From the NCBI GenBank assembly GCA_030062745.1, contig CP099839.1:33106793-33170792 (forward strand): a DNA stretch of 64,000 bases. The letters are read 5' to 3'. The first letter of the stretch is position 1, and each line of letters starts with the position of its first letter. A program made the translations under genes and the position numbers. This document shows positions 1 through 13,100 of the stretch, piece after piece. The stretch comes from Capitulum mitella. Lineage: Eukaryota; Arthropoda; Thecostraca; Pollicipedomorpha; Pollicipedidae. The notes under the pieces were generated by a model. That model did not search any database, was not told the DNA's origin, and was given only the letters and a program-made list of their open reading frames with translations.

Positions 1-800
1 CGAGTTTTCTGCTTGGCGTGATAGTTTGACTATTGGCGACCTCGTTTGTGCCAAATTCTTCTCTTCTTCAGTACTTCTCTTTCCACAAGTTCTTCTTGCC
101 AATTCTTCATTTATTCGTCACACACACTGCGTTTCCACTTTCACCACCTACATTCTTCACGTCAAAAAGTGACTACTCACAGCACTAGCACTTCACTACG
201 TCACGAGCGTCACGTGGTCCACTACATGTTGAGTCGATAGATACACCGATAGCTACTGAGCGAAAACCGGCCCTGCTTATATACTACCTACCAACGGAAA
301 TGATGAAAGGGGACTGTGCAATTATGATACCATACACAACCAATCAGGAGGCGTTTTGCAATCCGAATATTCTAGAAAGACTAGGCTTTAGCCAATGAAC
401 GAGCGTGAGAACGCACAAAATTCAGAGAACTGGATGATGTATGGCGGATGCAAGAGCTCAGAAGTTTCCGCGGGTGTAAGCTATTTTAACTTTAGAAAAA
501 GGAGGTACCGTTTAACCTTAACGGATATGACTCACCTAGCGGCACTGCTGCACGATTTAAGTACTTGAGGCGTTAATGCGTTCTCAGACGTCTTTGTCTG
601 ATTCCCTTCGGTGCCGACCCAGGGAACTAGAGTTGAAGGCATCTGGTAGCCTTTGACCGGCTTCCAAACCAAAGGGTTTTGAATGGAAACCTCTACGATT
701 TAGAAAAAAATTAGAAAACATTGAAATTTGAAGGTTTTTTGAAACGGGACCTTTCAGGCCATGATGTGAACTTTGTTACAATGAGACGCCTACTCGCCGC
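1..800. other. Left edge, no gene recognised
   Basis: Presumably timeless intron 9. No exon, repeat family or RNA gene was recognised. Confidence 0.4.
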
Positions 801-806
801 GGACAG

Positions 807-896
807 GTGGACGTCGTGGAGCTGGACAACCTCAAGAAGCTGGCAAGGTCCATACCAGCAAGACTGCTGGCTGGCATCAAGGCCAGGGGAAGGGTA
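807..896 (+). CDS. Possible plus-strand exon, unknown
   Basis: The segment between CGCGGACAG and AGG/GTAACG encodes VDVVELDNLKKLARSIPARL and LAGIKARG, a protein-like amphipathic stretch. The acceptor lacks a good pyrimidine tract. No family was recognised and no partner exon was found, so it may be chance. Confidence 0.2.
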
Positions 897-3800
897 ACGA
901 AATATTAGCATGGCGTTCAGCAGCGGCAACGTACACGTTTACAGCTAGTTGTCAGTGTTTGCAGGCTGATGGTGAAAGACATCGGGATGGCTCAAGAACT
1001 TCTCTGCAAACTGTACTTTTACATGAGATTCACGTCAATATTACTGACAACAGTGATTGAAGAATCGTGTCAAATGTTTTGTGTCCCTCTGGAAGTTGTG
1101 GGCTATGCTGCGTGAAATTACAATCCAGTGGAATAACTAAGAACAGTGGAATAACTAAAAACAATCCAGTGGAATAACTAAAAAGAAGAACGTAAGTCGA
1201 ATTCAGTACAAAAAGCAAGATTACTCAGGATCTTTTCCGTTTCCAGTTTCAAAGGACACTTTTGAAAGAAAGGCAATTCTCGGCATGAAGTGTATCGCAA
1301 CGTTCTGCTTACTTCAGGGTGACACGTGATTCAGGTTTCTCCTGCCAAGCAATATAATAAAGTGGGTATATTTATACCTTTACTTTCATGCGGAAGAGTT
1401 GTGCCCGACTGGACAGTGCCGATCACTGGGCCGTAGGATATAGCTATTCAGAGCCTACACTGACAGCAATTCATTTCTGTGAATAAATGTATGCAACATA
1501 TCCTTGTTATCTTCCGGCTGATCCAAGGCGTGGAAGGAAAATGGTGCATTGCGTGCAGCCTCACGACGGTTGCCAAGTACCTGGAAATAATATCACAACT
1601 TCCTTTTCGGCTGTAACGGGCAATCATGTAGGGTCTGAAGCGAGAGGGAAGGGCAAGTGATGACTGAGTACCATTTACTGTAAAAAAGATGTCGTCTGTA
1701 AACATGCAAAATTGTGCTGTCCATCTTGCGAAAAAGAAATCCTTGCAAAATTTAAGTACAATACGTAGCTACCCATTAAACAAACACCGCTGTTGAAATA
1801 AAACACTGTTAGGATAAGCTGTGGCAAATTAAATATATGGCTGTTCAATCACACCTTTTTGTAAAGCAATCGAATTTTTATCAGACATGGCAATATTTAA
1901 CCACATCGATGTGGCCAATAAAACAAATGTCTCCATGCCAACAAAGATTTGGCGGGAGGGGAAGGAAGCGCCAGGGCATCTTCTGATCAGTTTCACGGAA
2001 CTTAAGAGTGACATGAAATTGCATGGAGGACATGACCTGACGACATTAAGCATCCTCTACAAGTCTCAAAGCATTTTGCGGCTGCTCATTTGCATCATAT
2101 TACACTATTTTAGTGAAACGACACCAGAACTATCTGGGTTGACTCTGGATGAGGGCCACAATGGCTCTAGCTCTCCAGCAAAGGTTCGCAGCCGACGCCG
2201 GCGCTCTGATAAGACATGCTAGATAAGCATAGTTAAATCCGCTTATAACAAATCTCTGAGAACCTTTGCAGCAATTCGTTATAGGTAAACCTCGTTACAC
2301 CAGAATCCATAAGACAAACTTTAAAATTAGGCGATATGAATCACCAAGTTAGAATAAAAACAAAAAAAAAAACAAAGAACAATAAAAATAAAAATAGCAG
2401 TTTTTCTTTTGACGTCATCGTTGTTTTAAAGAACTCATGTCAATTTCGCGGTCGGAATCTTCAAATTTTCGAGAATTTTGCTTTTGTTGGCCACGAACCA
2501 GCTTTCTCGGTCAACTCTAACATCTCAACCTTCCACTGTAATGTCAAAGCACAGTGTTTGCGGCTCGACGCTGTCATCTTGGAACGAACACACCCTCAGA
2601 GGAATATCTGGGTGCGTTCGCCTCCGCCCGCTCGTCGCATTCTTGTCGTACCCAAGCATATAGCTTCCGCTACCGACCGCACTGCCAACGCTGCCGATCT
2701 ACTGATTTAACTTCGCACTGGTGGGTGTAAAAACTGTCTACTCCTAATGCTTCCCTATGCATAACATCCGCGGCAATGAAGCTAGGGTAAGGAAATTTGG
2801 TGTCGTCTGTCGAACTCGTAATCTTTCGCCGCTTTCATTTCAACATCGTTGAGTAACTTTTGCCACTTCAGCCCGGCGACGTCGAGAGGACGGTCGCGTG
2901 GCCGACCTTTCGTCGGTGGCGGACACCTGCACGCGTGCCGGGCCGAAGGAAGGGCATCATTTTTCGTACACCGAATAGGTTCTGCCGGGCAGTCAACTCC
3001 AAAAAATTACGGGGAGTTAGCCTGTCCGACAAATTTACGATCCAAAAGGCAGAGGTAGCCTGGGTCTGGTCAATCTTGGTCAACAGGGGTCATGTATAAA
3101 AAAAATCAGTTTTCTGTAAACGGGTAGAAACTAGGTGAGGTCAGCTGTGGCATCCAAGGTAACTAAGTGTAAAGGAAAAATGATTTATTTGCTCCGGATA
3201 CACCAGAACAGTCTCAACTGCATTTTGTGAGGATGTATTTTGTTGATCTCAGATGACGTCGGATGGCCTCAGTGGACCTTCATGATCGATTTTGACGAAA
3301 TATTTTCTTTTCCCAAATATTTGCTTTAATACCGTGTTCGCCAAACGAGGCCACTGACCCCCCCCCCCCGCCCAGCAGTGTTTCCGGGACCATGGCAAAA
3401 CGGCGCGTTAGACAACGCCGTGAAATTTGGCATAGTTGGGCCCAGGTCAACTCAGGTAACCGAGCGATGACGTCATTACTGAAGGATTGCAGAGCGGTTT
3501 TCGCGTCAAATGTCGTTTGTTTGGTGTTTTAGGGCAACAGGTATGCATAAACATAAAACGGCCGACGATGTGTATGAAATCGGTTCGGAATGGTAATCTA
3601 CAAGCATACAGCTCACTCTAGAGAGATCACCGACCTTCACAATGTCAAATAAGGTCAATTACCTGGGACGACCTTACAACGTTCCTTAATTAATTGCTGA
3701 AAATGAATATGATAACAGAGACGATCTAAGGCTTATTTGTCCGGTAACGTGTCGTTTTTAACTCCGGCAAATCAATTTACGGTTCCCAAGAATAAAGTTT

Positions 3801-4063
3801 CGCCGGACCTAGGAGGTTACTGATTGACCTGGCGGGATCGACCAGAGTAGCGATGGTGTCCTTGGAGACACCAGCTATCGATTATTTTTTTGTCCCGAGG
3901 CGCCGGCTCAATTAGGGGCCAAATGGCGAGATAGGATGCCTACCACCCCTTCCCCCTCGTCATTGGTGCGAATGAAAATCCCATCCGGCAATGACTATCT
4001 AATACTGGTGTCAACCTAAGGACGTGGTATGTGCAGCGAGGAAAAACCGCAAAAGATGCTTAC
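897..4063. other. timeless intron 9 (part), no gene recognised
   Basis: It holds the short repeat at 1120-1185. From about 3060 to 3950 it is noncoding sequence with scattered AGGTCA/TGACCT words and a C-run at 3358-3369, probably MITE remnants. The expected next timeless exon was looked for on minus and not found. Confidence 0.45.
1120..1185. repeat. GTGGAATAACTAAAAACAATCCA short tandem repeat
   Basis: GTGGAATAACTAA appears three times within 66 bp. Confidence 0.75.
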
Positions 4064-4176
4064 CTGATCCTATCCACACGGAAGTGATGGTGCCGATTGA
4101 ACTCCATGAAGAACTTGACTGCCCACAAGTAGTATGACTCGTCGTGGGCCTGAGCTCTAGCCCGTACCAGATCATC
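4064..4176 (-). CDS. timeless: timeless coding exon 9 (last one in the window)
   Basis: The exon lies between GATTTCAG and CAG/GTAAGCAT. It encodes [20 protein letters not shown] and [17 protein letters not shown], equivalent to the AQQHDETYY...FFMAFNR block of human TIMELESS. It ends in phase 2. No continuation exon was found in positions 1-4063, so the next exon lies outside the window. Confidence 0.93.
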
Positions 4177-7100
4177 CTGAAATCGAAACCAATTCAGCTA
4201 TTCAATGGACCCAGGCTATTCGCGTGGGTCCTGTAGTAAGCCCCCCCCCCCGCGAATAAGGCAAACCCAAGAACACACAACCCCCTAAAAAAACTTTTTA
4301 CGGTTTAAGTTATTCCCATTATCTACACACTCTTAACGAGACCAAGAAAAGCATTTTAAGGAACATTTATGCAGTAATACTTCCTGGTAAAACTGCACAG
4401 ATGCACAAACACGGTCTTATAGTTCTTAGTGGGTACAGTGTACCGTACTCACTGACGCGATGATACACTGATGGCCGTATTATTAAATTATCATAGGCCT
4501 GTGATTGGGCCCGACCTTTGCCCGGTCAATACGACCGGGAAAAACAAGACGTGTAGACGTATATCAAGGGACGCTATCTTTTGCACCAATCACAGGCAAG
4601 CTCTCATTGTCACGAAACAGCAGGAAACTTGTTTATGCCGTAGGCCGCATGTTTCCTGTGCCGCAAAGCACATCTATGGTCACTGCACAGCACAACCATA
4701 AAAAAGAGCAGTATTCTCAACGGAAACATGCAATAAAAGCACTATAAAACGCTAGGAACAACTTTCGCTGCAAAAAAAAAACAATCCAGAAAATATCTTC
4801 CTGCGATTTTTGGAAACAATTCCCCCCCCAAAAAAAAATCTGCGAATACGTGAGCCCGCAAATGGGGAAGCTGGGAACGGCGGGGATTCACTGTATAGCG
4901 AGCACAGCTGTGAAATGATTACGGAATCACAAGAGCAATGCAAAACAAGACATGGCAAACGTCCAAGTTCTTGTACGCGATAACGTACAGAAATTTGGAA
5001 CCCCTCCTCCCAAAACAACGAAGCACAAATGGCGGCATCCTCAGTGATCATACGACTGCCGCCGATTTCTCAGTATAATTTAGTACTGCTGTCAGCGGAC
5101 ATTCCTTCATTTTCGTCAATGTTCAACCTTCAGCTTTCGGTGGCTTTCCCTACTTTGGACGCCTACACCCACCTTTGGACGCCGCCGTACGTTCAGTTCG
5201 AGGTTTTAACTGATTCTCTTCGAGAATAGCGAATGTTCGCTTCACCTCATGGGCAAACTCGCATCTCGCTGACAGAATGCACAATACGACGTGCGGCTAC
5301 CGGGCAGTCGCATATCCCCATGCGCTCTGAACATGGACTGAAGATCACAGACTATCCTCCATATAACAAATTGCTGAACGTTCAGTGTGTTCTACATTCC
5401 GCCTAAAAAGATCCATGACCCTATTTTCAATTTCCACGGCCATGATTTATGGCTCTATTTTCCTACTCAAAATTGCAACCCTTATAACTTTTTAAGTGGA
5501 GGGCAGACTTGTACGAAACTTAACGTAACAACGTGCATATTTCGGATTTCTGGGGAAAATCGAAGGTCAATGACCCCAGGCCAGGTCTCTTTTCAGCACT
5601 TTTTGGGATTTCAGCGAATTTTTGCGGGGTTTTTATACTCAGACTTTCCCAAAACATGGCCAACGACGCATGTTGCCATCACATTACCAGAAAACGTGGA
5701 CCTTGGTTCAGGCCATGACCCCCAATATGAATATCTATTGCCCGCAACATACGATTTCCATAATACCAAAACCGTCTGCTTAGAAACAATAATTTATTGC
5801 TGTCTACGGTAGAAATAGACGATTAAGTCAAACTTGGCGCAAAAAATTCATCTCAAGTTACCCAAGGTCATCAAGCCAACGACCTCTGATGACCTCGTAT
5901 GACCAAGGCTGCCCTTCAGGGCTTATCACGTGTGCTACGGCATATCAAATGTACCTACCATATCAAATGTGCCTATGCAACGGGCATTATCTGGAATCCA
6001 ATCTATTACCAAAACCACGAGTAAGTCGAAGTGCAATATACCATAAAAGCGCTACAACATTGCATGAAATTAGGTTGTACCTCGACCTGACCTCATGGAT
6101 TAACTGGGTCATTTGCGTTATGAATGTATTCGACATGTAAATAATCATCTATGTATTCCATCAAAACAAAAATCAGGTCTATTTCCTTTTCTATCTAATT
6201 TCAACTCTAGCTCAGTCTCACCTATCACGACCTCTGCTGACTTCAATAGTGATCCAAGTTTTAAAAAAATGTGCTCATTCGACTCGCCTGGATGAGTTCT
6301 CTTTGCTGGTGTTTCATTTTTTCTTTGCGAAGCAGAGAACCTGGGATTCTGAGGGAGGATAACCCTCCCCCCCTTCCTCCCCCCAGCCAAGCGAAGGGCA
6401 TTTTAAGACCAGGCCGGGCGCGGATTAATGTACCATAAAAGTCCTCGGTCGTCTTATTCTGTTAGTAATACAACTAAAAGACTTAATGTAAGTTTTGGGT
6501 CGTCCTTCCATCTTTCCTCCTTCCACAAACCACCTTCAAGGAATTCTTTCGCGGCGTGGTTATCTCAACGTGTGGAAATAAAGAAGTACTGAACTTCCGT
6601 CATAACCAATGCAAACAAAATATAACTAATCTCAAAGACATAACTAATAACACACGTAACTACCACCTAAAAAACGTCCGCTTGTTTTAAGAAACGTTAC
6701 AACGCTAAACCAGCTAGTTTAAAATCCAAGCTCATATACGGCAGTCGCATTTTCCTCAACTTTCCTATGGTTGGATCCTATCTTCATTATTTCAATGACT
6801 AGACTCCCACGCGATAACAACGGAACTTTGCCACGACCAAATAACATGACCAAATAAAAAAACATTTTTACCGGATTTTCAGTGTGTTAGAACTATTCAA
6901 CGTACCTATGCGTTACCATTCCTCATGAACTTCATGCGAGGGGTAGTGGATTCGGCCTCCCCTGAGATCTAACAATCTGCCCGACTGATTTTGACAAACC
7001 AGCGCTCAAAGGAGCGTTTGTGCTATGAACTAAATTTTCATGTAAACAAAAGAAGCGAAAAATGGCAGTGGCGCCTTCAACGGCAGGAGAGGAAACAGCC

Positions 7101-10100
7101 GTTTTTTTCCTTGGCACAGGGTGCTCCAAGTACCTACTTTGTATCCAACCACAATTTTTTAGCTTTTCGTTGTCCTAAAGGCATGATTTACATCAAATCG
7201 TGCAGTGGAGGAAACGAGATCCTGGACACTGGGGGAGGGCGGATATCTATAAACCTATAACTTATTTTTCAGTCAATTCTGCCTGCATCGCACAGCAAGT
7301 TTCAAATCCTTACGCCAGACGATGACAATTTATCTAATCTTATATCTATTAATGTTTTCGTCAGTCTTTCTTAGGTCATCTTCAACGTTCTTCCTACGAT
7401 CATGATATGCTTTTCTACATTTTTCCAACATTTTCTGCACCCTTCGCGCTTTTTCCGGCATCTGAACATCTCATCGACGATGAATTTTGAACCACTGAAA
7501 AAATCTCTCAAATGCCTTTACAGTAGATACCAAGACAACTTCACTACTGTTTACCCTCTAAAATAAAGGTCATCTCCGCACTGCTGAATTTCAACAAAAC
7601 CATCTTTTGACGTAACCTCTGATCTGTCTGTTGTTTCGCGTCATAATTGGCATAAATGGCGTCATAATGCGCAAACTTTCTCAAACTCAGCGCAAAGAAC
7701 AAAAACCATCAGTGAACTGCAGTCGCCCTGTCGGCAATCGCGCTCTATTCTAAAAACGATGAGTAATGTTCCATTTTGACAAACTGTTGACTCAGAGCCC
7801 GCCAGCATTACTTAAACCCATTTTCTGAAGGTAACTCAAAAACCAAACACTGTCGCAACTTCTTGCATGAAAATACGATCAACAGAAGCCAGTGCACTCG
7901 TAGGGTCTGCCATGAGTAACAGCGTATGCCATGGAGTATGCATGTATCTTACCTCCCACATGATGTCCCACATTGTGCGATTCCACTCTCCGATATATCG
8001 ACATTTCTCAAATCCTGTTTGTTCAGCTTAGATCAGTTCAGCTCCAATGAGTCAATCCACTAATCGCAATCTTTTACTCATTACCCTGGATAAAACAGCC
8101 AGGTGCTCGGTAATGAATAGCCTATCGTCTGCGTGGGAATCCGTCACAAAAAATCACGGTGCACCTAGTGCCGTGGGGTCAGACAAGCCGTACGTGGAAA
8201 TTTACCCAGAATCTCCTTGTCTCCGGCGACGTGCGTGCAAGAGGCGATGTTCTCCCGCGACAGCTCCACCGCCAGCACGTGAAGGTTCATCAAACCAACC
8301 GTCACGTTCATGACGCCTTCCGATGGGCCGTCATGACCGTCGGCGGGAGGAGGCGGCGGCGACAGGACTGCACGCCAGCCAAGATCATACCGCTGCACTT
8401 CTTGCAGCCTCTAACCGATCCAGCGCCGCCTCCAGTTTAGCTGCGTGGCCCTCTCGCAGGCGAGCCCGGCACTTCAGCTCATCGATAAAAGTGCACTGAG
8501 CTTCAACGTGCCGCGCCAGATCTTGGAGCTCCGGAGCGGCAAAACGCGATCCTACTGTTCGGCCAGCTCCGCACGAAGTGCATGCAGGTGACTCGCTGAA
8601 TTTTCTCACGTGCAAATATCTGAGAGAAACTAGCGCCGAAGGTCCTTCGTCACGCCCAGTGCGGGCGTTGACGGCGGTCGACCATATTGACGCCACCTCG
8701 ATCCTGACTACCCTCAGAGCAGAGGGGAGTCTTCGCGCCCCTCGGATGGCCCAGTCCGCTTGCCAGGGCTCCGGCCGTCGCCGAACCGGCTGGACAACCA
8801 TGACAGCGGCTCAGCGATAACGACTAGGAAGGTTCATTTTCCCGGCCATGATAACGAACGTTATATAAGGTTGCGAGGAGATGTAAATGCTAATATAGCC
8901 AATCTCTCAACGTACATACTGAAAAGACTACATCAAGTGGCCAGAATCTGCGAACACTGTACCCAATCTTTCAGTCCTTCGGGAAGCACCGAGAGCACAG
9001 CGAGCGCCGGCGCGCACGTCCGCTCGAAGTCAAGGTTAGACGCACACTGACGATGTGCACGTTTATTACGAGATAATAAACTTCATGACTGATGCCACCA
9101 AACGTTTTGCTTTTGTTTCTGTCGCTTGCAATCTCTTCCCAATTCTCGCAAATACATCCTCCAGTATGGAGAACACGGACAGTGCTAAATCTGCACGAAC
9201 ACACTCACCTTAACGTTGTACATGATTTTGTTGTACGCGCCGGCAAGGAATTCGGCGCAGAACTGCTTCAAGTACAGCCGGATGGTTAACATGGAGCGCC
9301 GTGTGGCCTCGCCGTCCGCCAGCGGCTGCCGGTTCTTTGGCGTCTTGCGCGGCACCTGCCGGCAACTGCAGTGAGGAGCAATCCGGAGAGCAGAGTGCAG
9401 TGTGTCCGGAGACGGGGCTGGCCACTCCGCCACAGCCTCACAGCGCTACAGAGACGGGTTGGAACGACGGCACGACGGTATAACGACGGCGGGTATCGAA
9501 TGAAAGGATACGCTTGCGTCCTCGGGAAGTTCCAATCCGCTGACCACGACCAAGGCCGTCAATACCGTACCAACGCCAAGACACAGCAAACGCCGGCAAC
9601 ACACCAGAACGATGTCACTACAAGCCCAGAGCATTCCAGCACGCACACGTCGTCAATCTTTTACGACACCGCAACCTTGTGCTTGCCACAAGGTGGAATC
9701 AGGGCAGTCATCGACGTCGAGACGAAACCATTATTAATTTCAAGCACAGCGCTAGACCGTGAACCTGGCCAACGGCAGTCCGGTACAGCGAAGGCCACTT
9801 CATGGCTGTACACTTGAGGCAAACAGTAGAATTATAACGGTTTCTGATATTCTACAAACTTTCTCGTTTCTACTGACTATATTTCGAAGACTTTCTAAAA
9901 TCGCCAAAATTCTTCGTCTCTCGTTCCCACAGCCGTTGTTAAAGGGAACTGAACAGACTTCTAAAAGCCAGTTAGTGTTTCAGGTGTATCAGTCGTGCCG
10001 ATATGCCACTTGGCATTCTGTATGAGTAATGTGAAACGATAATTCCTTTTTCTGAACCAAAAACCCTTTCGTAGCACAGATGTCAGAACTCTTTCATCAG

Positions 10101-13100
10101 CCACGTCTGGGAACTGTAAGGTGATCCCACGTTAACTCACTGACCCACTGCCGTCTTCCTGAAATATTGAGATCACGCCAAGTATTCCATTTTTTTCTTC
10201 GGAAATGATATCATTACGTCACAACTGTATCATCCCTTATAATAATTTCCATTTGTATGTATGCAGTATATCAGCCACACCAGTTATCGTTCGCTATGAT
10301 CTGATCTGGACCCGGCTAAAGGCATGCAGGAACAGGCTTGTAACTTAGACGTAGGTGTTGGAGATGCTAGGAAAATGAGTATTAGTGTTGAAGCCGGCAG
10401 TGTACAGCGTTGGTGAAATCTTCGTTTCTCTCCGCTCCGTTGTGAAGTGAATGATGGCTGTGACAGCCGCAAGACAGACGTGACACGAGACAGACAGGCT
10501 CAAACCGAATCCGCCACTATCAAACTGTCACCCGAGACATACATTTGGTTAAATTTCGCTGGCACACCCACTGACCTTGTCCTTATCAAACGACAGCTCG
10601 CTGATCTGGGAAAGCGGACGGTGGTAGATCAGATCCCGGTTGCTGATTGATGACAGGTTCTGTACGCGGTACGTTCCACCGAACCGGGGGTGTCTGTAGG
10701 AGAAGTGCCGCGCAGTTTTACGCCACAGGAAGGGTTGCTGAAGGGACGAGACGGTGGAAGTGAATATTTCCTTCAGCCTTCCACGTCGACAAGCGTCCCA
10801 TTTCGAAATACGTGGCATGAGCGCATGCTACCAGGTACCCGAAAACAGTATCCGACCGTATCATATCAAAGGCACCGTGATCGGTGACAGAGTCAGCACA
10901 GCGCTGCCCTCCCAGACCTGGTCAGACGAGTTTCAGGGGCCCCAGGCGCTCGACATCTCACCCGTTGGTCAACTGGCAAATGGAAATTATATCGTCGTGC
11001 TGGCTACCACAGTCGTGGGTAATAAATACTTCCCTTCACGGCACAATACACTTTCGACAAAAAAGTCAACTGTCAACCTGGAATTACCCGACCGAATGTA
11101 GTGTTAAGCTCTTCTTAGCACCAGTTCCAATGTCTTGCATGACCCTTGTCAACCATTCGGATCCAATTTATCGAAAAAGGGACAAAAAAGCTTTCCCTCG
11201 TAAGACTTCGCAGGCATTTCAAAACGACAGCATGCCAAGTATTCTGCCTGGTTGTGAAGAGAGGAGAAAGGGAAAAATCGGATCAAGCTCATTGTACACA
11301 ACACTGCAGTGGAGTTCAAGGGGCACGGTTTAAATAGATCCAGCTAAGTCGGTGGGGTCGAACAGAGAAAAGCAAACAAGCAAAACTTCCTAGATTCATG
11401 TTTTTGGTTTTACCGAATACTGGTAAGTTTTCGCATTTGCACTAGTTTTTCTTCGTGCTCCTGGCGTCGAATTTGCTCCAGCTCACTGATGTCCTTCTGG
11501 CGTTCCTGTTGGCTGCGGGCAGCGCCAGAGCGCGCCAGCTGTTTGGCGTCCTGTTCCCGCAGCATCAGTGACACCACCTGGTGGAGGCACGGTCGGCAAC
11601 AAGCCAGACTTAAGGGGCGTGCTTGACCTTTAACATGTGTTTTGAACTGCGACAGCCGGTTGCGGCTGTAGTCTCGGCAATCGATTTATAACCCGCATTA
11701 TGTCCCAAAACTCTGTTAGCACAGTTTTCAATGAAGATGTCAAGTCTGAACTAGTGTTTTCTCACATGCACTCATCTGACACATACAGTATCACTATTCA
11801 GTTGATGTTTTCTCACATGTTCCTAGCTAAAATATATCACTTTTCAGTTGGTGTTTTCTCACATGCACCTATCTGACACATATCTGACATGACCTGAAAA
11901 ATGTGGGCAAGTGAATGCGGAAATTGCTTCGACCAATGGAAAATTTGATGACCATACGTGTGTGTCTACCCTGCGCGATGAGAATCACATGCATTGATGG
12001 GGGGCATATTTTGTCCCTCTGTCTTATGATCCATTTGCTCGATTCCAAGGACATTTTGCGGGGAGGAAGTCTGCGTAGTGCTCTTATAACTCTAAGAAAA
12101 TGAATTTGAATTTGAAAATGGCCTAGGTCGAGTATATCGAGGTCAAACGACGTTAAATGCTGAAACACAGAGTTCCTTCCATTTCCCAGACAGTCACCAG
12201 TTAACTCGCTAAGCTGAAATCTGCACGGAACTGGCATATGCATAAGTCAAGGTACAAAAAAAATGTTGCTCTCTAGCAAAAAACTGCACCTAACAAAAAA
12301 AAACTGCAGTGAGTGGTACGCGCAGTTTGTTGCGAGAAAACTGACCGTCTATCTAGCCGTATCAAGAAAAAAAATTGGTAAATTTAGTTCCTTTTCTAAA
12401 CAATATTCTTTCTGAATCCGCAAAGTGATGGGGAAAGTCATGAAAGTAATACATCTTTGACCAGGATGATGACAGAGATCATTCAGCACCATATGGTTCA
12501 GCGCCAGGATCAAAATGATTTCAAATTTGGGAGCATTCGGTGGCGGAGTCGGGGTCCGGCAACAAACTCAGCTAAAAGCATGGACTCTAATCCCAACGCT
12601 GCCCACTACGACACGACCAGCCTAAACTACACAAGAACGCATGCCTAACTACAACATTTCACAAGTGAATGTCAGTCAAACATACATTTTAATAAAACAG
12701 CTTTTAATTCAAACCAGTTAAATAACCGGTTCACATATGGCAGTCGTAGAGCTTGCCAGCCCTGAAAGAAGCGACCACACTCATGATTTCTTAGATACCT
12801 TCGCGTTATGGTGAAAACGACCAAATGGCGGCTGACAATCTTCGAAACACGCTCTTTTTATTCAGAAAACCAACCACATAAAAAAGACAATCTTGATCTT
12901 TCAACATTAACCTATTAAATTTCAGGGGACAGCAAAGTATTAAGACACGGTACTAAACGGCGCTAAATGAATACATGCCACATAAAAATTGGGATATAAC
13001 TCTGTGAGACAAAGCATCGAAACAATGGCTTCTTTGTCGTTTCTATGCCTACAGACTGTACTGCAGAACGTCGGGCTCTTACTTCCAAGACGTGCATACA

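Noticed and set aside
5387-5812. 141-codon plus-strand frame
   Set aside because: It lies in a noncoding repeat-like block with ATGACC words and has no conserved motif.
9371-9817. 148-codon plus-strand frame beside exon 8
   Set aside because: It has no recognisable motif and its start lies just outside timeless exon 8, in the intron.
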